Assembly (NCBI GenBank): GCA_024642465.1
Contig: JAHEBA010000001.1
Span: 95,341-159,340 of the forward strand
Source: Alphaproteobacteria bacterium
GTDB lineage: Bacteria; Pseudomonadota; Alphaproteobacteria; Rhizobiales; Aestuariivirgaceae
Length of the DNA: 64,000 nucleotides
Reading direction: 5' to 3'
Shown here: one piece after another, positions 1 to 8,923 of the stretch
How positions within the stretch are numbered: the stretch's first letter is position 1
How the letters are laid out: every line of letters starts with the position of its first letter
Made by a program: the position numbers and the translations under genes
Notes under the pieces: generated by a model
Seen by the model: only the letters and a program-made list of their open reading frames with translations
The model's database searches: none
What the model was told of the DNA's origin: nothing

Positions 1-9
1 AAAAGCAGA

Positions 10-477
10 ATGAATTTGCCAGGGCTTGATGCAACGGACCGACGCATCCTGCGTGAGTTGCAGGCAGACAGTTCGGTGTCCGTGGCCGACCTGGCGGGCA
101 GGGTCAACCTGTCTGCCTCCGCCTGCCACCGGCGCATAAAGCTGATGGAAGAGCGCGGCCTGATCGCCGGTTACAGCGCGCGGCTGAGCCGGAAGAAGCT
201 GGGCCTGGCGATCGAGTTCTTCGTGGAGATATCGCTGGTGGCCCAGTCCGAGCAGACGCTGGAGGCCTTCGAGCAGGCCGTCAGGCGCGTACCGGAAATC
301 CTCGAATGCCACCTCGTCGGCGGCCAGTACGACTACCTGCTGCGCATCGCTGCCGAAGATGCCGCCGACTATGAGCGCATTCACCGGCAGGCCATCACCC
401 GGCTGCCCGGCGTGGCCCGCATCCAGTCTTCTTTGGCGCTTCGCACCGTAAAGCCATGGACGGGCCTTCCGGTTTAA
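10..477 (+). CDS. Lrp/AsnC family transcriptional regulator
   Basis: A 155-residue protein of normal Lrp/AsnC length. The first ~55 residues form the AsnC-type winged HTH (LDATDRRILRELQ, then LSASACHRRIKLMEERG). Residues ~70-145 form the ligand-sensing RAM domain, with the typical ECHLVGGQYDYLLRI stretch. Such proteins bind DNA as dimers to octamers and respond to amino acids. The promoter lies outside the window. The next gene on the same strand is a phasin, with no evident functional link. The effector and targets cannot be read from sequence. Confidence 0.9.
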   Translation: MNLPGLDATDRRILRELQADSSVSVADLAGRVNLSASACHRRIKLMEERGLIAGYSARLSRKKLGLAIEFFVEISLVAQSEQTLEAFEQAVRRVPEILECHLVGGQYDYLLRIAAEDAADYERIHRQAITRLPGVARIQSSLALRTVKPWTGLPV

Positions 478-550
478 TTGATTCACGTCACGGTGCTGAC
501 AATCTCCTGGAGTTAGATTGCAAAAAACTCAAAGCACAGGAGGCGAGACC

Positions 551-979
551 ATGACTGCAACTGACGACAGCCGGACGATGTCCGCCGAATTCCCGCACGC
601 CGCGATTTCCCATGCCATGAACTATGGTGCGGAAGCCATGCGCGCCCTCACGCACTGCCAGGGCAGGTATGCCAGCTTCGTTTCGAAGCGCATCGACGAA
701 GACATCGCCATGCCGGCGCGGCTGGCCGAGTGCAAGTCGCCCATGGAGGTGATCGACGTGTGGGCCGACTTCTATCGCAAGGCCCTCGAAGACTACACCG
801 CCCATGCCCGCAGTATGACGGCACTGGGCCAGCAGGCGCTGGAAGATACCGTGCGCGAAGCGGAGGTTGAGGCTGCCGAAATCGCTGAAGCAACCGGCAA
901 GGCAATCGAACAGACCACCGGCATCAAGGCAGTCACGCCGTTGAAGGCCGAGAGCAACGGCAAGGCAAAAGTGGCCTAG
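551..979 (+). CDS. Phasin family protein
   Basis: A 142-residue, Ala/Glu-rich, largely helical protein without a signal peptide. The middle (FVSKRIDEDIAMPARLAEC and VIDVWADFYRKALEDYTAH) has the pattern of Phasin_2 proteins, which coat polyhydroxyalkanoate granules. The C-terminal third is a charged helix (VREAEVEAAEIAEATGKAI) ending in a Lys/Ala tail. The ORF track starts at an upstream TTG. I prefer this ATG because AGGAGG sits seven bases before it. No PHA synthase or depolymerase is nearby, so the granule role is family-based. The end overlaps by four bases with the convergent aminotransferase gene. Confidence 0.75.
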   Translation: MTATDDSRTMSAEFPHAAISHAMNYGAEAMRALTHCQGRYASFVSKRIDEDIAMPARLAECKSPMEVIDVWADFYRKALEDYTAHARSMTALGQQALEDTVREAEVEAAEIAEATGKAIEQTTGIKAVTPLKAESNGKAKVA

Positions 980-1884
980 CTGGAATAGTTGACCGGCTGG
1001 CGGTGTTCCGGCCGGTCAAACAGTGACAGGAAGGCTGCTTCCAGCCGCTTCGTGGTGGGCCCCGGCGCGTCGTTTGAGAACACACGATCATTGACCCGCG
1101 CGACGGGCGCAATTCCGCCTGCGGTGGTGGCCGTGAACACCTCGTCCGACTCGAGGAATTCGTCCAGCTTGATCGGCCGCACTTCCGTCTCGAGCCCCAG
1201 TTCCCGCGCCACTTCCAGCACCGAGCGCCGGGTGATGCCTTCCAGCACGCCCATGTCCGGCGTGCGCACCGAATTGCCCTTCACGGAGAAAACGTTGAAG
1301 CCCGGCCCCTCGGTCACGTTGCCTTGGTGGTCGAGCAGCAGCGCGGTGTCGAAGCCCGCATCCAGTGCTTCGAACAGGCCGCGGGTCAGGTCGCCCCAGT
1401 GGTAGTTCTTGGCCGTCGGGTCGACGCTGTCCGGCGGAATGCGGCGTACGTCTTCCGGCACGAAAAGGTGCGCCCCGCGCGCAGCCACCTCTGGCCGGAT
1501 CACATGCAGGTAGGGAATGCACCAGGCAAAGAAGTGGTTGCCGCACTGTCGCGGATCGCGCGTTCCGGGAATGAGCGGCACGCCGCGGCTGGCGACCATC
1601 GCCACATATGAGTCGCACAGACCCGAGGCGGCGACGATGGAATGCACGATCTCGCGGATGTCGTCCTTCGTTTGCGGCACCGAAATGCGGACCTTGCTCA
1701 GCGATGCCTGGAACCGGTCGAGATAGTCCTCCAGCCGGAAGAACGCGCCATTGCGCACCGAGGCCACGTCATAGGTGCAGTCGGAACGGGTGAAGCCCCA
1801 GTCTGTCACCGGAATCTTCGCCTCCGAGATCGGCACGATCTCGCCGTTCATCCACGCCGCGCCCTTCGAGAGGTCTGCCGTCAT
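976..1884 (-). CDS. Class IV PLP-dependent aminotransferase (BCAT / D-amino-acid or amine transaminase type)
   Basis: A 302-residue fold-type IV aminotransferase. The PLP lysine is K159 in DPTAKNYHWGDL, the E192 motif TEGPGFNVF follows, and VLEGITRRSVL is the usual phosphate-binding region. The lysine context resembles D-amino-acid transaminases and (R)-selective amine transaminases more than classic IlvE, but the substrate cannot be settled by eye. It starts five bases after the MocR gene, so the two are co-transcribed. MocR regulators often control a neighbouring PLP-enzyme gene, so this may be the regulator's target pathway. Confidence 0.85.
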   Translation of the reverse strand: MTADLSKGAAWMNGEIVPISEAKIPVTDWGFTRSDCTYDVASVRNGAFFRLEDYLDRFQASLSKVRISVPQTKDDIREIVHSIVAASGLCDSYVAMVASRGVPLIPGTRDPRQCGNHFFAWCIPYLHVIRPEVAARGAHLFVPEDVRRIPPDSVDPTAKNYHWGDLTRGLFEALDAGFDTALLLDHQGNVTEGPGFNVFSVKGNSVRTPDMGVLEGITRRSVLEVARELGLETEVRPIKLDEFLESDEVFTATTAGGIAPVARVNDRVFSNDAPGPTTKRLEAAFLSLFDRPEHRQPVNYSS

Positions 1885-1889
1885 TACCG

Positions 1890-3386
1890 TTACTCCGCTG
1901 CTGCCCGGCCTGACGATACATCTTCCTTGACCAGCCGCGCCAGCAGCTCGATGCCCGGCTCGATCATTTTCTCGTCGATGGATGAAAAGCCGAGGCGGAA
2001 AAAGTTTCGCGGCGGATTTGGCCGCCCGAAGAAGATGCGCCCAGGTTCGATCAGCAGGCCATGTTCGCGGCCCGCTTCGGCCAGCCGTTCGGCGTCCAGC
2101 GCATCAGGGCCTTCGACCCAGAAGCTGGTACCGCCGAAGCTCGGCACCCGGGAGGAGTCAGGCAGGTGCTTCTGCATGGCAGATGCCATCACTTCCCAGC
2201 GCGCCCGGTAGGCCCGGTGCAGCCGGCGGATCAGCGTGTCGTGGTGCCCGAGCGACAGGAACAGGGCGGCCGTGCGCTGGTTGTTGTTGGGCGGGTGGCG
2301 CACCATCAGCCGGCGCAGCGCGCGGGCCTGGTCGATGAACGGCTTGGGCGCCACCAGGAAGCCCAGCCGAAGGCCGTGGAACACCGACTTGGACAGCGAG
2401 CCGACATAGATCACGTGACCGTCGTCATCGAGCGATTTCAGCGAGGGGCAGGGCTCGTTGACGTAGTTGGTCTCGAACTCGTGATCGTCCTCGATGATGA
2501 TGAAGTCGTCCTTGCGCGCCTTCTCCATGAGCTCCAGCCGCCGCGACAGCGGCATGGTGACGGTGGTCGGCGCCTGGTGGCTTGGCGTGATGAACACCAT
2601 CTCCGTGCCAGCTGGAATGGCGTCAGGCACGAGCCCCTGGCTGTCGACTTCGCGCAGCAGCACGTTGCGCGTATGCAGCGAGAAGATGTTGCGCGCGTCC
2701 GGAAAGCCCGGTTCTTCCACCACCACCTTGGTGTCCGGTTTCGCCAGCAGGCTCGAGATCATGTAGAGCGCGTGCTGGGCGCCAAGCGTCACCAGAATCT
2801 CGCCTTCCGCGGCCATGATGCCGCGCCGCGGCAGGATCCGCCGGCGGATCTGCTCGACCAGCAGCGCATCGTCATGCGCGCCGTGATCGTCGGTCCAGGC
2901 GTTGAACCAGCGCTTGCCCAGCGTTTGGCGCGCGCACTCGCGCCACTCGGCGATGGGGAACAGGTTGTGGTCCACCTGGCCATAGATGAAGGGGTATTTG
3001 TAGGACGACCAGTCCAGCGGCTTGATGATGTTTTCTAGCGCCGCCGGCTTGCGGGCGAAGCGGTTGTCCCAGTCAGGCGCGGTTTCGCTGTGCTCTACCC
3101 GCTGGGTAACGTCGGGGCGTGCCGCATGCTGCGGAATGGCCTTCTCGGACACATAGTAGCCGGAGCGTTCCCGCGCCACGAGGTACCCGTCGTCGAGCAG
3201 GCCCTGATAGGCCAGCATCACGGTATTGCGCGAAACGCCAAGCACCTTGGCCATTTTGCGGGTCGATGGTACCGGCTCCTCGCGGCCGAGCTGGCCATCC
3301 AGAATGGCGGAAACGAACGCCTCCCTGATCTGGGTCTGCAGGCTGGCGTACTCTCCCCGCTTGATCTGCAAAAGCCAGTCGCGCAT
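1890..3386 (-). CDS. MocR/PdxR-family regulator (GntR HTH fused to aminotransferase-like domain)
   Basis: 498 residues: an N-terminal GntR winged HTH (~10-80; VPSTRKMAKVLGVSRNTV) is joined to a fold-type I aminotransferase domain (~120-485). The PLP lysine is retained (K333 in YVGSLSKSVFHGLRLGF), as is the aspartate of the cofactor pocket region (FIIIEDDHEFETNY). MocR proteins sense PLP or a PLP adduct with an amino compound. It heads a two-gene unit with the class IV aminotransferase. Two direct repeats in the divergent spacer upstream are a plausible binding site, implying autoregulation. Confidence 0.9.
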   Translation of the reverse strand: MRDWLLQIKRGEYASLQTQIREAFVSAILDGQLGREEPVPSTRKMAKVLGVSRNTVMLAYQGLLDDGYLVARERSGYYVSEKAIPQHAARPDVTQRVEHSETAPDWDNRFARKPAALENIIKPLDWSSYKYPFIYGQVDHNLFPIAEWRECARQTLGKRWFNAWTDDHGAHDDALLVEQIRRRILPRRGIMAAEGEILVTLGAQHALYMISSLLAKPDTKVVVEEPGFPDARNIFSLHTRNVLLREVDSQGLVPDAIPAGTEMVFITPSHQAPTTVTMPLSRRLELMEKARKDDFIIIEDDHEFETNYVNEPCPSLKSLDDDGHVIYVGSLSKSVFHGLRLGFLVAPKPFIDQARALRRLMVRHPPNNNQRTAALFLSLGHHDTLIRRLHRAYRARWEVMASAMQKHLPDSSRVPSFGGTSFWVEGPDALDAERLAEAGREHGLLIEPGRIFFGRPNPPRNFFRLGFSSIDEKMIEPGIELLARLVKEDVSSGRAAAE

Positions 3387-3408
3387 GGCTTGCCGTTCCT
3401 CGCTGGTC

Positions 3409-3452
3409 TTATCCTTTGGATAACTGGCCCTACGCTAGCGCCAAACTGGCCC
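3409..3452. promoter_or_regulatory. Putative MocR operator (direct repeats plus inverted repeat)
   Basis: Just upstream of the mocR start lies the inverted repeat TTATCC-TTT-GGATAA, then two copies of AACTGGCCC whose starts are 22 bp apart (two helical turns). MocR/PdxR regulators typically bind paired direct repeats on one DNA face. The spacer also precedes soeA on the other strand, so soe control is possible but weaker. The assignment is inferred from spacing and position. Confidence 0.45.
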
Positions 3453-3612
3453 GGTGTCACGGACATTGAGAATCCGGTGGTTGAAAATTGAGACTTTGAA
3501 CCTAAAAATACCGCTAAGTGGTCAGTCGCTTGCGGGTGGCTGGTGCTATTGCCGCCGGAGTCCGGTCTGCTAGCTTGGCCGAACAGCTGGATCAAGCACT
3601 GACGGACACCTC

Positions 3613-6471
3613 ATGGCGGACGAGCCTAAGATCGACCTCAACCTGAAGACCTGGGACGAGGTCAAGACCACGACCTGCTACATGTGCGCCTGCCGCTGTG
3701 GCATCAAGGTGTACCTGAAGGACGGGACGGTCAAATACATCGAGGGCAACCGCGACCATCCGGTCAACAAGGGCGTGCTGTGCGGCAAGGGCTCGGCCGG
3801 CATCATGCAGCATTATTCGCCCGCCCGTCTTACCAAGCCGCTGATGCGGGTGGGCCCGCGTGGCTCCGGCGAGTTCCGCGAGGTAGAGTGGGAAGAAGCG
3901 CTCCGGACCGCCACCACATGGCTGTCGCAGGTGCGATCGACCGATCCCCGCAAGCTTGCCCTGTTCACCGGCCGCGACCAGAGCCAGGCATTGACTGGCT
4001 GGTGGGCGACGCAATTTGGCACCCCCAACTTCGCGGCTCACGGCGGCTTCTGCTCGGTCAACATGGCGGCGGCCGGCATCTATACCTTCGGCGGCGCGTT
4101 CTGGGAGTTCGGCGAACCCGACTGGGACCACACCAAATACTTCATGCTGTTCGGCGTGGCCGAGGACCATGCCTCCAACCCGATCAAGACCGGGCTTGGC
4201 AAGCTGAAGAAGAACGGCGCCAAGATCGTCTCCATCAACCCGGTGAAGTCGGGTTATTCGGCCATTGCCGACGAGTGGGTCGGCATCCGCCCCGGCACCG
4301 ACGGGCTGTTCGTCGGCGCGCTGATCCACCAGCTGCTCAAGGCCGGCAAGATCGACCTGAACTATCTGGCCCGCTACACTAATGCCGCCCATCTCGTCAT
4401 CCGCAACAAGGGCGGTGACGATGACGGGCTGATTGCTCGCGACCGCTATGGCAAGGTGCTGGTGCTGGATGCAAGGTCCGGCGAGCCGGTGGCTCAGGAC
4501 AAGGCGGAAACGCCCGCGCTGCATGGCGAGGTTAAGCTGTCGGGCAAGGACAAGCACACGGCCGTTCCCGCCTTCCAGCTCATCGCCGAGCGCTACCTGT
4601 CGGACGAGTATACGGCTGAGAAGGCCGCGCGTGCCTGCGGCATCGAGCCTGCGACCATCGTCCGGCTGGCGGGCGAGCTGGCCCATGCCGCGTTCGAACA
4701 GGCGTTTGAATTGCCGATTGCGTGGACGGACAGTCATGGCCGCAAGCACAAGTCGATGACCGGACGCCCCGTGTCGATGCACGCCATGCGCGGCATCTCG
4801 GCCCATTCCAACGGCTTCCACACCTGCCGGTCGATCCACATCCTGCAGATCCTGCTTGGCAGCATCGATGTGCCTGGGGGCTTCCTCTACAAGCCGCCGT
4901 TCCCGAAGGCGGCTCCTCCCGGTCTCAAGCCCGCCGGCAAGGTGGGCGAGGTCAACCCGCTCAAGCCCTTGCCCGGCCCGCCGCTCGGCTTCGTCGCTGG
5001 CCCGGAAGACCTGCTGGTCGAGGCAGACGGAACACCGCGGCGCATCGACAAGGCTTATTCGTGGGATGCGCCGATAGCCGCCCACGGGCTGATGCACACG
5101 GTGATCACCAATGCCGCCAACAAGGATCCGTACGGCATCGACGTGCTGTTCATGTACATGGCCAACATGAGCTGGAATTCGACCATGAATTCCGGCGGCA
5201 TCATGGATCACCTGACGAAAATCGACGAGAAGACCGGCGATTATGTCATCCCGAAGATCATCTATTCAGATGCCTACTATTCGGAGATGGTCGCCTATGC
5301 CGACCTGATCCTGCCCGACACGACCTACCTTGAAAGATGGGACTGTATCTCGCTGCTTGACCGCCCGATCTCCGAACCGCACGGGCCGGCAGACTCGATC
5401 CGCCAGCCGGTGGTGGAGCCCGACCGCGACGTGCGGCCGTTCCAGACGGTGATGCTCGACCTCGGCGCGCGGCTCGGCCTGCCCGGCATGGTCAAGGAGG
5501 ACATGACGCCCAAATTCCCTGGCGGCTATGCTGATTACATCGTCAATCACGAGCGCGGCCCGGGCATCGGTCCGCTGGCGGGCTTCCGCGGGACGGATGG
5601 CACAGAGGCAGGCAAGGGCGAGGTCAACCCGAACCAGCTTGAGCAGTACATCGAGAATGGCTGCTACTGGAAATACGAGATGCCCGAGCACATGCGCTAC
5701 TACCGCATGGCCAACAAGGATTACCTCGAATGGGCGCAAGGCTTCGGCTTCAACCCGAACGCAAACCAGATCACCTTCAACCTCTATTCGGAGGTGATGC
5801 AGAAGTTCCGGCTCGCCGCGCGCGGCCATGGAGACGTCGTGCCGCCGCAGGTGCACCGCCGCCGAGTGGAAGCGTTCTTCGATCCGGTGCCGATGTGGTA
5901 TGCGCCGTTTGAAGAGGCGATGACCGACGCCACCGATTTTCCCATGCACGCGGTTACCCAGCGGCCCATGGCCATGTACCACTCCTGGGGCTCGATGAAT
6001 GCCTGGCTGCGCCAGATCCTTGGCCGCAACTGGCTCTACATGGAGCGGGGCAGGGCGAAGCAGCTTGGCCTCAAGGACGGCGACTGGGTGCACGTCACCA
6101 GCCACCATGGCCGCATCAAGGTGCATCTGAAGTTGATGGACGGGGTGAACCCGGATACCGTGTGGACCTGGAACGCCATCGGCAAGCGCTCAGGCGCGTG
6201 GAACCTCGACCGGAATGCGCCGGAAGCGAAGAAGGGCTTCCTGCTCAACCACATCATCTCCGACCTATTGCCGGTGCGCGAAGGCGGCTACCGCTACTCC
6301 AACTCCGATCCCGTGACCGGGCAGGCCGCCTGGTATGACCTGCGCGTACGCGTCGAGAACGCCGACGGCGTGGCTGTCACCGAGCCGCAGTTCGAGGCGA
6401 CGAAGCGCCCGCCCGGACTGTTGCGCGCGGCCATGAAGATCGGCGAACGCATGATGAAGGGCAGGGACTGA
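3613..6471 (+). CDS. soeA: Molybdopterin oxidoreductase, SoeA-type sulfite dehydrogenase catalytic subunit
   Basis: A 952-residue DMSO-reductase-family enzyme. The N-terminus carries the [4Fe-4S] motif TTCYMCACRCG (C22, C25, C29) with the fourth Cys at C57 (GVLCGKGSAG). C147 in HGGFCSVNMAAAG is in the position of the molybdenum ligand. No Tat or Sec signal is present, as expected for cytoplasmic SoeABC, which oxidises sulfite to sulfate and passes electrons to the quinone pool. The gene order (catalytic, four-cluster Fe-S, DmsC-like anchor) matches SoeABC. soeB starts inside the stop region (TGATG). Sulfite would arise from sulfonate breakdown, which suits the taurine-type transporter in this window. 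Alternative: another Mo-bisMGD oxidoreductase of the PSR/PHS group. Confidence 0.72.
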   Translation: MADEPKIDLNLKTWDEVKTTTCYMCACRCGIKVYLKDGTVKYIEGNRDHPVNKGVLCGKGSAGIMQHYSPARLTKPLMRVGPRGSGEFREVEWEEALRTATTWLSQVRSTDPRKLALFTGRDQSQALTGWWATQFGTPNFAAHGGFCSVNMAAAGIYTFGGAFWEFGEPDWDHTKYFMLFGVAEDHASNPIKTGLGKLKKNGAKIVSINPVKSGYSAIADEWVGIRPGTDGLFVGALIHQLLKAGKIDLNYLARYTNAAHLVIRNKGGDDDGLIARDRYGKVLVLDARSGEPVAQDKAETPALHGEVKLSGKDKHTAVPAFQLIAERYLSDEYTAEKAARACGIEPATIVRLAGELAHAAFEQAFELPIAWTDSHGRKHKSMTGRPVSMHAMRGISAHSNGFHTCRSIHILQILLGSIDVPGGFLYKPPFPKAAPPGLKPAGKVGEVNPLKPLPGPPLGFVAGPEDLLVEADGTPRRIDKAYSWDAPIAAHGLMHTVITNAANKDPYGIDVLFMYMANMSWNSTMNSGGIMDHLTKIDEKTGDYVIPKIIYSDAYYSEMVAYADLILPDTTYLERWDCISLLDRPISEPHGPADSIRQPVVEPDRDVRPFQTVMLDLGARLGLPGMVKEDMTPKFPGGYADYIVNHERGPGIGPLAGFRGTDGTEAGKGEVNPNQLEQYIENGCYWKYEMPEHMRYYRMANKDYLEWAQGFGFNPNANQITFNLYSEVMQKFRLAARGHGDVVPPQVHRRRVEAFFDPVPMWYAPFEEAMTDATDFPMHAVTQRPMAMYHSWGSMNAWLRQILGRNWLYMERGRAKQLGLKDGDWVHVTSHHGRIKVHLKLMDGVNPDTVWTWNAIGKRSGAWNLDRNAPEAKKGFLLNHIISDLLPVREGGYRYSNSDPVTGQAAWYDLRVRVENADGVAVTEPQFEATKRPPGLLRAAMKIGERMMKGRD

Positions 6472-7226
6472 TGACAACGCTTCCCGACACATCAAAGCCC
6501 GGTCAGAAGAAGCTGGGCCTGGTCATCGACCTTGACACCTGCGTCGGCTGCCAGGCGTGTGCCACCTCGTGCAAGGAGTGGAACACGCAAGGCTATTCGG
6601 CGCCACTGACCGACATCGATCCCTACGGCCCTGATCCGGTGGGGGCTTGGCTCAACCGCATCCACGGCTACGAAGCTGGCGAAGGCGAGAACCGCCGCGC
6701 ATTGCATTTCCCGCGCTCGTGCCTGCACTGCGAAACGCCGGCCTGCGTGACCGTGTGCCCGACTGGCGCCAGCTACAAGCGCGCCGAAGACGGCATCGTG
6801 CTGGTCAACCCGGACACCTGCATCGGTTGCAAGCTGTGCTCGTGGGCGTGCCCCTATGGCGCGCGCGAGTATGACGCCGACGATGGCGTGATGAAGAAGT
6901 GCACGCTCTGCGTTGACCGCATCTATAACGAGAATCTGGAGCCCGAAGACCGCAAGCCGGCTTGCGTGCGCGCCTGTCCCACGGGCGCACGTCACTTCGG
7001 TGACCTTGGCGACCCGAATTCGGACGTCTCGCAACTGGTGGCTGAGCGCGGCGGTTTCGACCTGCTGCCGCAGATGGATTACAAGCCGGTCAACAAGTAC
7101 CTGCCGCCGCGTCCGCGCCGCTCGGACGCAAACCCGGTTCCTGCCGCAAAACTCGAGACCGTGGGCAAGGCCGACGGCTCCGTCACCGAACGCTTTTTTT
7201 CCTGGCTCGACAAGGCGCTGTCCTGA
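6471..7226 (+). CDS. soeB: Four-cluster ferredoxin subunit, SoeB type
   Basis: A 251-residue DmsB/NrfC-like electron-transfer protein. Four cysteine clusters are visible: TCVGCQACATSCKEWN, CLHCETPACVTVCP, CIGCKLCSWACPYGA, and CTLCVDRI with ACVRACPTGA. These bind four [4Fe-4S] centres relaying electrons from the Mo subunit to the membrane anchor. There is no signal peptide. It overlaps soeA upstream and soeC downstream as TGATG in both cases, so translation is tightly coupled. The C-terminal ~45 residues after RPRRSDANP are a non-cluster tail. Confidence 0.85.
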   Translation: MTTLPDTSKPGQKKLGLVIDLDTCVGCQACATSCKEWNTQGYSAPLTDIDPYGPDPVGAWLNRIHGYEAGEGENRRALHFPRSCLHCETPACVTVCPTGASYKRAEDGIVLVNPDTCIGCKLCSWACPYGAREYDADDGVMKKCTLCVDRIYNENLEPEDRKPACVRACPTGARHFGDLGDPNSDVSQLVAERGGFDLLPQMDYKPVNKYLPPRPRRSDANPVPAAKLETVGKADGSVTERFFSWLDKALS

Positions 7227-8164
7227 TGCATCCCGCTTATTCCGTCATTCTGTTTACGACTGCGTCCGGCGCCGGTTACGGCCTGCTGGCGCTGCTGGGT
7301 CTGACCGGGGCCAGCCACGGCGCGGCGTCGAGCTCCGCCTTCGGCGCAACGTCTATGGTGCTGGCGCTTGGCCTCATCACGGCTGGCCTGTTGTCGTCGA
7401 CCTTCCACCTCGGCCACCCGGAACGCGCTTGGCGCGCGTTCAGCCAGTGGCGCACCAGTTGGCTGTCGCGCGAGGGCGTGGCGGCGGTGATCACCTATGT
7501 TCCGGCATGTATCTTCGGTCTGCTCTGGGTGTTCGGCGGCAACGAGACGCTGATCGCCATCGCCGGCTACCTGACCGCGCTGATGGCCATGATCACCGTA
7601 TTCACCACGGCGATGATCTATGCCTCGCTGCCCACCATGCGCCAGTGGCGGCATTTCATGGCGGTGCCGGTCTACATCTTGTTCGCACTCGCCACTGGCG
7701 CGGTGCTGCTGTTCGCGCTGGCAGCATTGTTTGGCCGTTCCGGCATACCGGCCCTCGGCGTCATCACCATCGTTGGCCTCGGCCTGGCAGGCCTAGCCAA
7801 AATCGTCTACTGGGCCGGTATTGACCGCATGAAGCCCAAATACACCATGGGCGACGCCACCGGCCTTGGCGGCACTGTACGCCAGTGGGAAGTGCCGCAC
7901 ACCTCGGAGAATTTCGTGCAGCGCGAGATGGGCTTCAGGGTTGCCCGCAAGCACGCGGCCAAGCTGCGCATGATCTGCCTTGCCCTGCTCGCGGCTTCAT
8001 TGCTGGCAGTGTGGGCGGCATTCAGCATGGGCGGGGCGCTGGCGCCGGTACTTGCCGTTGCTGCCGCAGTGTTGACGGCGGTGGCAGTGGTCACCGAACG
8101 CTGGCTGTTCTTCGCCCAGGCGAAACACGTTGTCATGTTGTTCTACGGCGAACAAGCGGTGTAG
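7226..8164 (+). CDS. soeC: DmsC-like membrane anchor, SoeC type
   Basis: A 312-residue polytopic protein with about eight hydrophobic segments, starting MHPAYSVILFTTASGAGYGLLA, which is typical of DmsC anchors. STFHLGHPERAWRAFSQW matches the conserved HLG-P-RAW region of the family, and the C-terminal half has paired helices around a KYTMGDATGL loop. It should hold SoeAB to the cytoplasmic face of the inner membrane and reduce quinone. It overlaps soeB and is followed after 11 bases by a SUMF1-domain gene, so the operon continues. Confidence 0.85.
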   Translation: MHPAYSVILFTTASGAGYGLLALLGLTGASHGAASSSAFGATSMVLALGLITAGLLSSTFHLGHPERAWRAFSQWRTSWLSREGVAAVITYVPACIFGLLWVFGGNETLIAIAGYLTALMAMITVFTTAMIYASLPTMRQWRHFMAVPVYILFALATGAVLLFALAALFGRSGIPALGVITIVGLGLAGLAKIVYWAGIDRMKPKYTMGDATGLGGTVRQWEVPHTSENFVQREMGFRVARKHAAKLRMICLALLAASLLAVWAAFSMGGALAPVLAVAAAVLTAVAVVTERWLFFAQAKHVVMLFYGEQAV

Positions 8165-8175
8165 CCTTCCGGTCC

Positions 8176-8916
8176 ATGCGAACGAGACGTCTTCTGCTTC
8201 TCATACCAGCCGTCACGCTGGCAGCCACACCAGCCCGCGCGGACATGCAGCGCGTGGGCAGTTTCGAGATCGACCGCACCGAGGTTACGGTCGGCCAGTT
8301 CCGCCAGTTCACCGAGGCGACCGGCATGGTGACTGCGGCAGAGAAGGCGGGCGGCGGGCAGGTCTACGGCGCTGGCTGGGAGCAAAAGCCCGGCTGGACC
8401 TGGAAGACGCCGTATGGCAAGCCCGCCGCGGACGACGAGCCCGCCGCCTACGTGACCTACGATGAGGCGAAGGCCTATTGCGCCTGGGCCGGCAAGCGGC
8501 TGCCCACCGATGCCGAGTGGATGGAAGCCGCCTATACCGAGCGCCGCGCCAACCCGCCTTCAGGCTTCGAGACCGGCAAGACCTACGACTACCCGACCGG
8601 CGAAACGCCACAGGGCGCCAATTGCCTTGAGGGTTGCGGCCCGACGCCGGAGGTTGACCGCTCCGCCGTTCTTGATCGCGGCCGGGGCCATGCGGCAGTG
8701 GGCAAGACCAGGCCCGGCGTCAACGGCCTCTACGACATGGGCGCCAACCTGTGGGAGTGGGTCGATGGCACGGCTTCATCGGGCCAGGTGCTGACCCGTG
8801 GCGGTTCGTGGTGGTATGGTCCCGCCCAGATGCACCGCGATCACACCCAGTCGAAGCCGCCGGAAACGGCAGTGGTATATATCGGCTTCCGCTGCACCCG
8901 CGACGCCAACGGCTAG
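8176..8916 (+). CDS. Secreted SUMF1/formylglycine-generating-enzyme-family protein
   Basis: 246 residues from an ATG lying inside the longer ORF. This start places a signal peptide (MRTRRLLLLIPAVTLAATPARA) at the N-terminus. The mature part is a compact FGE-sulfatase domain: FEIDRTEVTVGQFRQF near the start, KRLPTDAEWMEAA in the middle, then GLYDMGANLWEWV, RGGSWWYG and IGFRCTRD at the end. True FGE activates sulfatases, but many bacterial SUMF1 proteins have other roles, and no sulfatase is visible here. Placement directly behind soeC suggests a periplasmic accessory role in the same process. The specific function is unknown. Confidence 0.8.
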   Translation: MRTRRLLLLIPAVTLAATPARADMQRVGSFEIDRTEVTVGQFRQFTEATGMVTAAEKAGGGQVYGAGWEQKPGWTWKTPYGKPAADDEPAAYVTYDEAKAYCAWAGKRLPTDAEWMEAAYTERRANPPSGFETGKTYDYPTGETPQGANCLEGCGPTPEVDRSAVLDRGRGHAAVGKTRPGVNGLYDMGANLWEWVDGTASSGQVLTRGGSWWYGPAQMHRDHTQSKPPETAVVYIGFRCTRDANG

Positions 8917-8923
8917 GACTCCC

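Noticed and set aside
3592-5211. 539-residue minus-strand ORF opposite soeA
   Set aside because: It lacks recognisable motifs, and the opposite strand encodes a complete SoeA-type protein. Long antisense ORFs are expected at this GC content.
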